From NCBI GenBank assembly GCA_963734015.1, contig CAVTFG010000014.1, forward strand, positions 62,001 through 126,000: a stretch of DNA of 64,000 bases, in the 5' to 3' direction. Position numbers and translations under genes: made by a program. This DNA is from JALZKA01 sp963734015 (lineage in GTDB: Bacteria > Actinomycetota > Thermoleophilia > Solirubrobacterales > 70-9). The notes beneath the pieces are model-generated. The model made no database searches and was not told the DNA's origin. It saw only the letters and a program-made list of their open reading frames with translations. How positions within the stretch are numbered: position 1 is the first letter of the stretch; the number at the start of each line of letters is the position of its first letter. Below are positions 17,765 to 27,191 of the stretch, piece by piece.

Positions 17765-19984
17765 GTGCCCGTGACGCCCTCGGACACCGCACCCGCCAAG
17801 CACCGCGAGCTCGGGCTCACCGACCACGAGTTCGAGCTGATCTCAGACCAGCTCGGGCGTGAGCCGAATGACGTCGAGCTGGCGATGTTCTCGCTGCTCT
17901 GGTCGGAGCACTGCGCGTACAAGCATTCGCGCAAGCTGCTGCGCCGGTTGCCGACCGACGGCCCGCGCGTAGTGATGGGACCGGGCGAGAACGCGGGCGC
18001 GGTGGACATCGGCCAGGGCCATTCCGTGGCGTTCAAGGTCGAGTCCCACAACCACCCGAGCGCGGTCGAACCGTTCCAGGGCGCCGCGACCGGTGTCGGC
18101 GGGATCCTGCGCGACGTCTTCGCCCTGGGGGCGCGGCCGATCGCGGTGCTCGACTCGCTGCGCTTCGGCGAGCTCGAGTCCGAGCGCTCGCGCTACCTCT
18201 TCGAGCACGTGGTCGCCGGCATCGGCCACTACGGGAACTCGATCGGCGTCCCGACGGTCGGCGGCGAGGTCTACTTCGAGGCGCCCTACGAGCAGAACTG
18301 CCTGGTGAACGCGATGTGCGTGGGGCTCGCGCGCACCGAGGACATGGTGCGATCGGCCGCCGCGGGAGTCGGGAACATCGTGGTCCTGATGGGGGCGTCG
18401 ACGGGACGCGACGGGATCGGCGGAGCCTCGGTCCTGGCCTCAGCCGAGCTCGGCGAGGGCGACGACGCGAAGCGCCCGAGCGTGCAGATCGGCGACCCGT
18501 TCGAGGAATCGAAGCTCGTCGAGTGCTGCCTCGAGCTTCTCGGAGCGGGGCTGCTGGTCTCGCTCCAGGACCTCGGGGCCGCGGGCCTCACCTCGTCGGC
18601 GGCCGAGATGGCGGCGGGCGGCGGGACCGGAATCGACATCGACGTCGCGCGGGTGCCGCTGCGCGAGGCCGACATGGAGCCGTTCGAGATCATGGTCTCG
18701 GAGTCCCAGGAGCGGATGTTGGCCGTGGTCGAGCCGGGGCGGGTCGAGGAGGTGATCGCGATCTGCGAGAAGTGGCAGGTCGGCCCCGCACCGGTCGGCG
18801 AGGTCACCGGCAACGGCCTGTTCCGCGTGCTGCACGGCGACGAGGTCGTGGGCGAGATGCCGATCGCGGCGCTGGTCGACGGCTGTCCGCTCTATGACCT
18901 CGAGCCCGCGGAGCCCGACGGCTGGATGTACGGGAACGAGAGCACCCTCTCGTCCGATGATCCGGCCGGGATCCTCACGGAGCTGCTCGGCAGCGCCAAC
19001 GTCGCGAGCAAGAAATGGGCGTGGGAGCAGTACGACCCGGTGGTCGGCTCGCGGACGGTGCGGCGCCCCGAGTCCGCCGACGCCGCGGTGCTCAACCTGC
19101 CCGAGGCGGGCAACGCGATCGCGGTCTCGATCGACGGCAACGGCCGCCGCGTCGCCTGCGATCCGTACCGCGGCGCGATCGAGGCCGTGCTCGAGTGCGC
19201 CCAGAACCTCGCGTGCGTGGGCGCCGAGCCGCTCGGCCTCACGAACTGCCTCAACTTCGGCAATCCGGAGAAGCCGAACGTCGCCTGGCAGCTCGACCGT
19301 GCAGTGCAGGGCCTGGCCGACGCGTGCGGAGCGCTGGGCGTGCCGGTCGTCGGCGGCAACGTCTCGCTCTACAACGAGACCGATTCCGGCCCGATCTACC
19401 CGACCCCCGTGGTCGGCCTGGTCGGCGAGCTCCCCGACCCGGAGCGTGCCGGCGGGCTGGCGCTCCGCGAGGGTGACGCGATCGCGATCGCCGGGCCGTT
19501 CGCCCCCTCGCTTGCCGGCTCCGAGCTGGCGAAACTGCGAGGCGAGCTGGGCACGGGTCTCCCGGGGGTCGACATCACCGAACAGGCGGCGGCCCAGCGG
19601 TTCGTGCGCGAGGCCGTGCGCTCGGGGGCCGTGACCGCCGCCCACGACGTCTCCGAAGGAGGCCTGGCGTGCGCGTTGGCCGAGATGGCGATCGCCGGCG
19701 GCGTCGGCGCGCGCTGCGACCTCGACCCGCTGGTCGAGGCGCGGGGCAGCTCCGGCGAGACGGCGGCGTTCGGCGAAGGGCCGGGCGGCTTCCTGCTCGC
19801 GGGACCCGCCGAGGCGCTCGCGCGTCTCGGGGCCGCCGCGAAGGGCGCCGGCGTCGACTTCTGGGTCGTAGGCGAGGCCGAGGACAGCGAGATCCGGCTG
19901 TCCGCGGCCGAGTTGGAGCTGAGCGTCTCGATCGCGTCTGCCGAGGGCGCCTGGCGGTCGCTCGGCACACGACTCCAGCACTGA
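17765..19984 (+). CDS. purL: FGAM synthase large subunit PurL
   Basis: 739 residues, the short (PurLQS-type) synthetase that converts FGAR to FGAM with ATP. Motifs: WSEHCAYKHSRKLL, FKVESHNHPSAVEPFQGAATGVGGILRD, GNSIGVPTVGGEV, LTNCLNFGNPEKP and HDVSEGGLACALAE, all diagnostic. GTG start at 17765; a second GTG two codons on is possible. No frame break across 2.2 kb. CATAACCT just upstream could be a -10, or it may be read through from purQ. Confidence 0.96.
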   Translation: MPVTPSDTAPAKHRELGLTDHEFELISDQLGREPNDVELAMFSLLWSEHCAYKHSRKLLRRLPTDGPRVVMGPGENAGAVDIGQGHSVAFKVESHNHPSAVEPFQGAATGVGGILRDVFALGARPIAVLDSLRFGELESERSRYLFEHVVAGIGHYGNSIGVPTVGGEVYFEAPYEQNCLVNAMCVGLARTEDMVRSAAAGVGNIVVLMGASTGRDGIGGASVLASAELGEGDDAKRPSVQIGDPFEESKLVECCLELLGAGLLVSLQDLGAAGLTSSAAEMAAGGGTGIDIDVARVPLREADMEPFEIMVSESQERMLAVVEPGRVEEVIAICEKWQVGPAPVGEVTGNGLFRVLHGDEVVGEMPIAALVDGCPLYDLEPAEPDGWMYGNESTLSSDDPAGILTELLGSANVASKKWAWEQYDPVVGSRTVRRPESADAAVLNLPEAGNAIAVSIDGNGRRVACDPYRGAIEAVLECAQNLACVGAEPLGLTNCLNFGNPEKPNVAWQLDRAVQGLADACGALGVPVVGGNVSLYNETDSGPIYPTPVVGLVGELPDPERAGGLALREGDAIAIAGPFAPSLAGSELAKLRGELGTGLPGVDITEQAAAQRFVREAVRSGAVTAAHDVSEGGLACALAEMAIAGGVGARCDLDPLVEARGSSGETAAFGEGPGGFLLAGPAEALARLGAAAKGAGVDFWVVGEAEDSEIRLSAAELELSVSIASAEGAWRSLGTRLQH

Positions 19985-20031
19985 CTCCGCCCGGCGCGTA
20001 ACGAACCGGCCCGTTGCCGGACTGATCCGGC

Positions 20032-20724
20032 GTGACCCGCAGCCGCTCCATCGCCGCCATCGCAGTCGCCGCCGCGCTCGGCGTGGGCCTCCTGGTCCTC
20101 CAGCGCTGGGTCGCCGAGACGAAGACCGCGGCGATCGTTCTGGTCGGCATCTGGTTCGTACTCGTCGGTGTCGTGACCCTCATGGCGGTCCGCGGCCGGC
20201 CGGAGCTACGGGTTGCGGCGCTCGGCACGTACGCGGCCATCGCGTTGGCGTCGACCGTCGTCGGCTACTGGACGGGGTTCCGCGACGACAAGGTGGACGA
20301 GGAGGTGGTGATGGCGACGATGGCGGCGCGCGGCGAGGAGCGCGACGCGGCGCTCGCCGGCGAGATGCCGGATCGCGCCAGGCCGGACCGCGAGCCGACC
20401 GGGCCCGTCGAGGTCGCGAACGGGGACTTCACCGGCGCCGACGGGCACGCCGGCAGCGGCGCCGCGACGGTCGTCCGCGAGCCCGACGGCGGGCGCACGC
20501 TGACCTTTACCGAGTTCGAGGTGGACCCCGGGCCCGGAGTCGAGGTCTGGCTGACCCGCTCGGAGTCGAGCCTCGACGACCGCATCGAGCTCGGTGGCCT
20601 CAAGGGCAACGTCGGGAACCAGCAGTACGAGATCCCGGCCGACGCCAACCTCGCCGAGTACGACACCGTGGTGCTCTACTGCACGCCGTTCACGGTGCGC
20701 ATCGCGGTCGCGCCGCTCGGCTGA
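20032..20724 (+). CDS. Membrane-anchored DM13-domain protein
   Basis: 230 residues. Three hydrophobic helices (about residues 7-24, 31-53 and 59-82), then an acidic linker, then a DM13 domain (about 120-230): the segment NGDFTGADGHAGSGAATVV opens it and VVLYCTPFTVRIAVAPLG closes it with the conserved Cys. DM13 is thought to be a redox/electron-transfer domain of the DOMON group; here it would face outside. GTG start, 47 nt after purL. Its stop and that of the convergent FHA gene lie in one small palindrome (20718-20732). Confidence 0.8.
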   Translation: MTRSRSIAAIAVAAALGVGLLVLQRWVAETKTAAIVLVGIWFVLVGVVTLMAVRGRPELRVAALGTYAAIALASTVVGYWTGFRDDKVDEEVVMATMAARGEERDAALAGEMPDRARPDREPTGPVEVANGDFTGADGHAGSGAATVVREPDGGRTLTFTEFEVDPGPGVEVWLTRSESSLDDRIELGGLKGNVGNQQYEIPADANLAEYDTVVLYCTPFTVRIAVAPLG

Positions 20725-20725
20725 A

Positions 20726-21406
20726 TCAGCCGCGCAGGTCTCGCGGGGTCACCGAGCCGGTGCGGAACGCGCGCTCGGCGAGGGCGACGCGCTTCTGGTT
20801 CTGCGGGATGTCGCCAACCTCGAACCGCTCGAACAGGCCGCGCAGGTGCGCCTTCACTGCCTCGACGCTGAGGACCAGCTCGTCGGCGATCTCCTTGTTG
20901 GTCGCCGGGGTGGCGATCCCCGTACCTTCGGCGAGCGGACGACAGAGGGCGATCAGCACCTTGCGCTGGGCGGGTGTCAGGTCGGGTGCGCTCTCGGAGG
21001 CCATGGCGGTCTCGCCACGCGTGGCCTCGGCCCCGGGGTAGCGGAAGAGGATCAGGGTCGTTCCCACGCGCAGCAGGTCGCGGTCGCGCAGACGCCGGCG
21101 CCCCGCGACGCGCTCGCCGTCGACAAAGGTGCCGTTGCGCGAGAGCCCGTCGTCGACCACGAGCCACTCGCCGCCCAGCGGACGCAGCTCCGCGTGGAGC
21201 TGGGAGATCTGGGGATCCCAACCGATCCGCACGTGGGTTCCCTCGCCGCGGCCGATCGTCACCGTGTCCGCGCCCGGCAGCGGTTCGAGCACGAGTTCGT
21301 CCTGCTCATCGCGGTAGGCGAGGAACGGATGGCCCTCGCGCTCGGCGGCGAGCTGGCGCTGGAGCTCGCGCGGCGTGGCGTTCTCCGTTGGGGAGCGACG
21401 TTGCAC
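20726..21406 (-). CDS. FHA-domain protein with C-terminal helix-turn-helix
   Basis: 226 residues from a GTG at 21404-21406. Residues about 30-130 form a forkhead-associated domain that binds phosphothreonine: TVTIGRGEGTHVRIG, DPQISQLHAEL and DDGLSRNGTFVDGERV are the canonical loops. The C-terminus (about 145-210, LTPAQRKVLIALCRPL through NKEIADELVLSVEAVKAHL) reads like a LuxR/sigma-4-type helix-turn-helix. The gene is divergent from a Ser/Thr protein kinase, the expected source of the phosphothreonine signal. Likely a phosphorylation-controlled regulator; targets unknown. Confidence 0.85.
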   Translation of the reverse strand: MQRRSPTENATPRELQRQLAAEREGHPFLAYRDEQDELVLEPLPGADTVTIGRGEGTHVRIGWDPQISQLHAELRPLGGEWLVVDDGLSRNGTFVDGERVAGRRRLRDRDLLRVGTTLILFRYPGAEATRGETAMASESAPDLTPAQRKVLIALCRPLAEGTGIATPATNKEIADELVLSVEAVKAHLRGLFERFEVGDIPQNQKRVALAERAFRTGSVTPRDLRG

Positions 21407-21448
21407 GAACCTGATCGTGGCACCTCGCGGATCTAGACTCACGTCCGG

Positions 21449-23335
21449 ATGAGCGACGCAGGCGGGCGCCCAACCGAGCCCGGGGGGCCACGCGAGACGG
21501 GATCCGGCCTGCAGGCCGGCGCCACGTTCGCCGGCTTGGAGGTCGAGGGCGAGGTCGGGCGCGGCGGGATGGGCGTGATCTACCGCGCGCGCGACCCCGA
21601 GCTCGACCGCGTGCGGGCGCTGAAGGTCCTGGCGGCCGAGCGCTCGGCCGACGACGAGTTCCGGGAGCGCTTTCGCCGGGAGTCGCGCCAGGCCGCCGCG
21701 ATCGAGCACCCGAACGTGATCCCCGTGTATCGCGCCGGGGAGGAGGACGGCCGCCTGTTTCTCGTGATGCGGTTCGTCGACGGCCCCAGCCTGGCGGAGG
21801 TCCTCGCCGACCGCGGGCGGCTCCGCCTCGACGAGACCGTGGACCTGGTGCACCAGGTCGCCCGAGGCCTCGACGCCGCCCACGCCGCCGGGCTGGTCCA
21901 TCGCGACGTGAAGCCAGCGAACATCCTGCTCGAGGACGGCCGGGCGTTCCTCGGGGACTTCGGGATCTCGAAGCTGGCCGGGGCCCGCGACCAGCTCACC
22001 AGCACCGGGCAGTTCGTCGGCACGGTGGACTACGTGGCTCCCGAGCAGCTCGAGGGCGAGTTCGTGGACCGCCGGGCCGACGTCTACTCGCTGGCCTGCG
22101 TCGCGTTCCACGTGCTGACCGGCGAGCCCCCGTTCGCCCGCGATACCCAGCTGGCGACGATGTTCGCGCACGCGAACGCGCCGCGGCCGGAGGCCGGGCC
22201 GGGTGTGCCGTCGAAGATCCGCGAGACGCTGATGCGCGGGATGGCGATCAGCCCCGATGACCGGCCCGCGTCGGCCGGTGAGTTCGCCGCCGAGCTCGAA
22301 CGTGCGGCGGGTGCTTCGAGCGTCGCGACGACCGAGCGACTGACCGCGCCGACGCGAGATCGCCTCAGGGCCCGGCGGATGTTCCTGGCGGCGGGCATCG
22401 CCGGCCTCGTGGCGGTCGCGGCGGCGGTCGTGCTGATCGCGACGCTGGACGATGACGGTCCGCCGGCGCCCGCCGTCGCGACGGAGACCCACACTGTCCC
22501 CGACGGACCGCTCGGAATCACCGTGGGGCCAGGCCGCGTGTGGGTGGCGAGCCCGCAGGCCGAGCTGGTCACGTCACTACGGCTTGACGATCCCGTGCAG
22601 ACCGAAGAGTTCCCGGCCGGCAGCGCGCCGGCCGCGGTGGCAGTGGGCTTCGACTCGGTCTGGGTCGTCGACCGCCGGCGCGACGAGCTCGTGCGGATCG
22701 ACCCGGCGACAGGCGCGGAGCAGGCCACGGTGGGCGTCGGCGAGGAGCCCTCGGACGTGGCCGTGGGCTCGGAGGACGTCTGGGTCGCGAACGCGGGCAG
22801 CAGACGAGGTCTCGCGCGTCACTCCTGGCCAGGCAGCGAGCGGAGTCGCGGACACCATCACGGTCGGCGATCATCCCTCGGCACTGACCGTCGCCCCGGA
22901 CGGGGTCTGGGTCGCGAACCGCGACGCGGGCACGGTGCATGTTCATCAGCTGAGTCGCTGTCGCGCCTGAGCGGCAGGCCGATCGACGCCGGCGCCAGCG
23001 TCCGAACGACATCGTGCTCGGTGATGGACTCCTCTGGGTCGCGGACAACGTGAACAGTCACGGTCACGAGCTTCGATCTGGAGTCACGGGAGATGGACGG
23101 TGAGCCCATCGCCGTCGGCGCGCTGCCGCGCAGCATCGCCTTCGGCCTCGGCTACGTGTGGGTCGCGAACGGGGAGGACGCTACGGTCAGCCGCATCGAC
23201 CCGGCCACCAGCGAGGTCGTGGGCGACCCGATCCCCGTCGGCGCGCAGCCGGCGAGCATCGCGGTCGGCCCGGACTCGGTCTGGACCGCGGACTTCGGCG
23301 ACTCGACCGTGACGGAACTGCACCCCGACGGGTAG
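21449..23335 (+). CDS. PknB-type Ser/Thr kinase with extracellular beta-propeller, four frame breaks
   Basis: Hanks-type kinase domain at the N-terminus (about 25-280): GRGGMGVIYRARDPEL, VHRDVKPANILLEDG, GDFGISKLAG and GTVDYVAPEQ are all intact. A single transmembrane helix (MFLAAGIAGLVAVAAAVVLIA, around residue 315) is followed by YVTN/NHL-like repeats (VAVGxDSVWVV, VAVGSEDVWVAN, LTVAPDGVWVANR, IAFGLGYVWVANG, IAVGPDSVWTA) that make an outside sensor propeller. The repeats lie in changing frames with breaks near 22800, 22940, 23000 and 23057 whose shifts cancel, ending at the TAG at 23333. ATG follows TAGACT by 9 nt (leaderless). Confidence 0.8.
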
Positions 23336-23345
23336 CGGATTCTTG

Positions 23346-23504
23346 ATGAGCGACGCACGTCGCGAAAGGAGATTGGCATCTCTGCTAAGGGCGCTGAGTT
23401 CGATCCAAATACCGCGCAAATCGGGCGTTCCGGGCGACCGGCCGAGTCCGAGTGCACTGCTAGCCTTGTGCTTCAGGCAGACCGCCTGCTTCGCCAGTCT
23501 CTGA
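23346..23504 (+). CDS. Candidate upstream ORF of purF (52 residues)
   Basis: ATG-started ORF, MSDARRERRLASLLRALSS at its beginning, ending in TGA 19 nt before purF. The first twelve residues match the purC leader peptide (15647-15703) at SDARRE, Ala11 and Ser12, with F/L at position 10. The rest is not alike: it is Leu/Ser/Arg-rich with a Cys pair near the end. The purF promoter-like TGCTAGCCT lies inside it, so it would be translated only from an upstream transcript. No Shine-Dalgarno. Unproven. Confidence 0.4.
   Translation: MSDARRERRLASLLRALSSIQIPRKSGVPGDRPSPSALLALCFRQTACFASL
23458..23466 (+). promoter_or_regulatory. Extended -10 of purF
   Basis: TGCTAGCCT here is identical to the clpB extended -10 (3008-3016), both preceded by CTG context. 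No convincing -35 lies 17 nt upstream. Transcription would begin near 23473, giving a ~50-nt 5' UTR ahead of the purF ATG. Confidence 0.45.
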
Positions 23505-23523
23505 AACGAGCCAGCGAGCCCTT

Positions 23524-24990
23524 ATGAACTCTCCAACGCGGCCCGAGCAGGACCGCTCACACGATCCGATTTCGGAGCGCGACGGCCCGCGCGACGAGTG
23601 CGGGGTCTTCGGCGTGTACGCGCCCGATAGCGAGGTCGCGAAGCTCGCCTACTTCGCGCTCTACGCGCTGCAGCACCGGGGTCAGGAGTCGGCTGGGATC
23701 GCGACTTGCGAAGGCGGTCACATCACCACGCTGCGCGACACCGGCCTCGTCTCCCAGGTGTTCGACGAGCAGAAGCTCCGCGCCCTCGACGGCGACATGG
23801 CGATCGGCCACGTCCGCTACTCCACCACCGGCGGCGGCTCGTGGGACAACACCCAGCCGGTCTGGCGGGACGACGGTCGCGAGGTGGCGCTCGCTCACAA
23901 CGGGAACCTGACGAACGCGGTCGAGCTCTACAACGAGCTCGCCGAGGCCGGGGTCCGCTTCCGCGGCACTTCGGACTCGGAGATCATCGCCGCCCTGCTC
24001 TCGACGTGCGAGGAGCGGCCGATCGAGAACGCGGTCGAGGCCGTGATGCCGCGGCTCGAGGGCGCCTACTCGACCGTGGTGATGACGAAGCGGGCGGTGG
24101 TCGCGTTCCGCGACCCCCACGGCGTCCGGCCGCTGTCCCTCGGCCAGCTGGACGACCAGTACTGCGTCGCCTCGGAGAGCTGCGCGTTCGACATCATCGG
24201 CGCCAAGCTCCTGCGCGAGGTCCAGCCGGGCGAGCTGATCTCGATCGGCGAGCGCGGCATCGAGACCCGGCAGGTGGTCGAGCCGGAGCGCCCGGCCCAC
24301 TGCGTGTTCGAGCACATCTACTTCTCGCGTCCCGACAGCCGGCTCGAGGGGCACGTCCTGCAGGAGGTGCGGGGCAAGATGGGTGAGATCCTCTGGCGCG
24401 AGGCGCCGGTTGACGCCGACCTCGTGATCTCGGTGCCCGACTCAGGCAACCCGGCGGCGAACGGCTTCGCCCGCGCGGCAGGCCTGCCCAAGGACGACGG
24501 CCTGATCAAGAACCGCTACGTGGCGCGGACCTTCATCCAGCCCGGGCAGGAGCTCCGCAAGCACGGCCTGCGGATGAAGTTCAACCCCCTGCCCGAGATC
24601 CTCGCCGGCAAGCGCGTGGTGGTGGTCGACGACTCGATCGTCCGCGGCAACACGACACGCCAGATCGTCGGGATGCTCCGAGATGCGGGCGCTGCCGAGG
24701 TCCACCTGCGGATCTCGGCGCCCCCGATCCGCAACCCGTGCCACTACGGCATCGACATGTCGACGCGCGAGGAGATGATCGCCCACGACCGCACCGTCGA
24801 GGAGATCGCCGCCGAGCTCAAGGCGGACTCGCTGGCCTACCTCTCGCTCGACGGCGTGTACGAGGCGGTCGGGACGCCGCGGGCGGTGCACTGCGACGCC
24901 TGCTTCACGGGCGACTATCCGCTGGGCAAGGCGGACAACGCGAACGGCAAGTTCGCGCTGGAAGAGATCGCCACCATCCCCGTCAGCTGA
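23524..24990 (+). CDS. purF: Amidophosphoribosyltransferase
   Basis: 488 residues; first committed step of purine synthesis (PRPP plus glutamine to phosphoribosylamine). Bacillus-type: Cys26 in RDECGVFGVYAPDSEVAKL becomes the N-terminal nucleophile after removal of a ~25-residue propeptide. PRPP loop VVVVDDSIVRGNTTRQ near residue 365, and Cys residues in RNPCHYGIDMS and VHCDACFTGDYP that bind the structural 4Fe-4S cluster. ATG start. No frame break. Followed 5 nt later by a recQ-like gene. Confidence 0.96.
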   Translation: MNSPTRPEQDRSHDPISERDGPRDECGVFGVYAPDSEVAKLAYFALYALQHRGQESAGIATCEGGHITTLRDTGLVSQVFDEQKLRALDGDMAIGHVRYSTTGGGSWDNTQPVWRDDGREVALAHNGNLTNAVELYNELAEAGVRFRGTSDSEIIAALLSTCEERPIENAVEAVMPRLEGAYSTVVMTKRAVVAFRDPHGVRPLSLGQLDDQYCVASESCAFDIIGAKLLREVQPGELISIGERGIETRQVVEPERPAHCVFEHIYFSRPDSRLEGHVLQEVRGKMGEILWREAPVDADLVISVPDSGNPAANGFARAAGLPKDDGLIKNRYVARTFIQPGQELRKHGLRMKFNPLPEILAGKRVVVVDDSIVRGNTTRQIVGMLRDAGAAEVHLRISAPPIRNPCHYGIDMSTREEMIAHDRTVEEIAAELKADSLAYLSLDGVYEAVGTPRAVHCDACFTGDYPLGKADNANGKFALEEIATIPVS

Positions 24991-24995
24991 CTGAA

Positions 24996-26504
24996 TTGCA
25001 GGCCGACGCGCTCCAGCGGCACTTCGGCTTTCCCGGCTTCCGCCCCGGGCAGCGCGAGGCCGTTGAGGCGGCGCTGGCGGGCCGGGACGTCCTACTGGTG
25101 ATGCCCACGGGCGCCGGGAAGTCGCTCTGCTACCAGCTCCCGGCGCTCGAGGACAAGGAGCAGCTGACCGTAGTGGTTTCCCCGCTTGTCTCGCTGATGC
25201 AGGACCAGGTGGAGGGTCTCGGGGACCGGGCCGAGCTGGTGAACGCGCAGCGCGACAGCGCCCAGAACGCCGAGTCGCTGCGACGGGCGCTGGCCGGGGA
25301 GGTCCGGCTGCTGTACGTCGCGCCCGAGCGATTCTGGACGCCGGGGTTCGGCGAGCAGCTGAAGGGCCGGGTCGGCATGTTCGTCGTCGACGAGGCGCAC
25401 TGCGTGAGCCAATGGGGTCACGACTTCCGGCCCGAGTACCACCGGCTCGGCGAGGTTGCGAAGCGATTGGGTGCCACGTCCATCTTCGCGGCGACCGCGA
25501 CCGCCACCCCGCGCGTCGCAGTCGACATCGTCCGCCGCCTCGGACTGCGCGATCCGGTGCGCATCGCGACCGGGTTCGAGCGCCCGAACCTCTCCTACGA
25601 CGTGGTCCCGGTCCGTGGCGATCGGGCGCGCGAGAGCGCGGTCTCGACGCTCCTTCGGGAGCCCGGCGCACTGCCGGCGATCGTCTACTCCGGCACTCGC
25701 AAGCGCACCGAGGCAACCGCGGCGCGGCTGAGCCGCGAGCTCGGCGAGCCGGTTCCGGCCTACCACGCCGGGATGGAGCGGGCTCCCCGCGCCGAGGCGC
25801 AGAGGGCGTTCATGTCCGGTGACGCGCCGGTGGTCGTGGCGACCAACGCATTCGGGATGGGCGTCGACAAGGCGAACGTCCGAACCGTAATTCACGAGGC
25901 GGTGCCGTCCTCGCTCGAGGCCTACTACCAGGAGGCCGGCAGGGCCGGCCGCGACGGGCTGCCGTCGCAGTGCGTCCTGCTCGCGAACCCGCAGGACAAG
26001 GGCCTCCACGTCTTCTTCATCAACCAGACCGAGGACCCGGAGGCCAAGAGCCAGCGCTGGGCGCAGTACCGCGCGGTCTGGGGATACGTGGACGGGGAGG
26101 CGTGCCGGCGAGCGGCCATCCTTCGGCACTTCGGGGATCGAACGACGCCGCACTCAGACGGCCGGTGCTGCGACGTGTGCGACGGCCCCCTGGGTGTCGC
26201 GGCCGTGCCCCCGAAACGGGCGGTGGCCACGGGCGACGGCGACGCGCGGACGGCGATCATCGCCGTCGTGGACGCGGCGTCCCCGGCGGTGGGGCGGACG
26301 CGCTGCGTGGAGATCCTGCGCGGCGGGCGCAGCAAGGTCGTCTTGAAGTACGGCTATGACGAACTGCCCGGATACGGCGAGCTCGGCGACTGGCGCGCGG
26401 ATGACCTGCTCGCCGAGGTCGACGCGATGATCGCGGCCGGGTCGCTCGAGTCGACGGGCGGGCGGTTCCCGAAGCTCGTGGTTTCCGAGGCCGAAGCCGC
26501 GTGA
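24996..26504 (+). CDS. recQ: RecQ-family ATP-dependent DNA helicase
   Basis: About 502 residues from a TTG at 24996, 5 nt after purF. Superfamily 2 helicase motifs: FRPGQREAVEAAL (motif 0), MPTGAGKSLCYQLPAL (Walker A), VVDEAHCVSQWGHDFRPEY (DEAH), FAATATATPRV, and YQEAGRAGRDGLPS (motif VI). The Zn-binding region is present (ACRRAAILRHF ... GRCCDVCDGP), then an RQC-like winged-helix remnant; no HRDC domain. It unwinds recombination intermediates. Its location inside a purine gene string is probably transcriptional convenience. Confidence 0.92.
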   Translation: MQADALQRHFGFPGFRPGQREAVEAALAGRDVLLVMPTGAGKSLCYQLPALEDKEQLTVVVSPLVSLMQDQVEGLGDRAELVNAQRDSAQNAESLRRALAGEVRLLYVAPERFWTPGFGEQLKGRVGMFVVDEAHCVSQWGHDFRPEYHRLGEVAKRLGATSIFAATATATPRVAVDIVRRLGLRDPVRIATGFERPNLSYDVVPVRGDRARESAVSTLLREPGALPAIVYSGTRKRTEATAARLSRELGEPVPAYHAGMERAPRAEAQRAFMSGDAPVVVATNAFGMGVDKANVRTVIHEAVPSSLEAYYQEAGRAGRDGLPSQCVLLANPQDKGLHVFFINQTEDPEAKSQRWAQYRAVWGYVDGEACRRAAILRHFGDRTTPHSDGRCCDVCDGPLGVAAVPPKRAVATGDGDARTAIIAVVDAASPAVGRTRCVEILRGGRSKVVLKYGYDELPGYGELGDWRADDLLAEVDAMIAAGSLESTGGRFPKLVVSEAEAA

Positions 26505-26561
26505 CTTGTGAGGCGGAGCCCGTAAGGGCGAAGCCGAGCCCCGCCGTTTCGGAGGCGGCTG

Positions 26562-27179
26562 ATGTTTAGCGTGGCCGTGCTCGCCTCGGGCACCGGCACG
26601 AACCTCCAGGCAATCCTTGACACCGTTCACGGGCGCGACGGCGTGGAGATCGTGGCGGTTGCCTCCGACAAGCCGGGCGCGCCGGCCCTGGACCGTGCGG
26701 GCGACGCGGGGATCGCCTGCGAGGTGTTCCCGGCGTCCGGGTTCGCCGACCGCGAGGGGCGCGACGCCGCACTCGCCGACTGGCTCGAGCGGCACGAGGT
26801 GGAGCTGGTCGTGCTCGCCGGCTACATGCAGCTGCTCTCGGCGGCGCTGATCGCCCGTTTCGAGAACCGGATCGTGAACGTGCACCCGGCGCTGCTGCCC
26901 TCGTTTCCCGGGTTGGACGCGATCGGGCAAGCGCTGGAGCACGGGGTTCGGGTCACCGGGGTCACGGTCCATTTCGTCGACGAGGGCGTGGACACGGGGC
27001 CGATCATCCTCCAGCGCCCGATCCCGATCCCCGACGATCGCGACCGTGCCGGGCTCGAGCAGGCCATCCACGCGACCGAGCATGTGCTCCTGCCGGAGGC
27101 GATCCGCATGATCGCCGCCGGGCGTGTCTCGTTCGACCCCGCGAATCCGCGCCACGTCCTCATCGCCCCCGGCGATTAG
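26562..27179 (+). CDS. purN: GAR formyltransferase
   Basis: 205 residues. Transfers formyl from 10-formyl-tetrahydrofolate to GAR (purine step 3). Signature elements: N-terminal VAVLASGTGTNLQAIL, VVLAGYMQLLS, the catalytic segment NVHPALLPSFPGLDAIGQAL (Asn and His), and VHFVDEGVDTGPI with the active-site Asp. Starts at ATG 57 nt after recQ; purH follows after 12 nt. Confidence 0.95.
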   Translation: MFSVAVLASGTGTNLQAILDTVHGRDGVEIVAVASDKPGAPALDRAGDAGIACEVFPASGFADREGRDAALADWLERHEVELVVLAGYMQLLSAALIARFENRIVNVHPALLPSFPGLDAIGQALEHGVRVTGVTVHFVDEGVDTGPIILQRPIPIPDDRDRAGLEQAIHATEHVLLPEAIRMIAAGRVSFDPANPRHVLIAPGD

Positions 27180-27191
27180 AGTGGCACGCTG

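Noticed and set aside
21449..21475. Third SDARRE-type leader at the kinase start (MSDAGGRP)
   Set aside because: Identity stops after SDA and the frame is the kinase itself.
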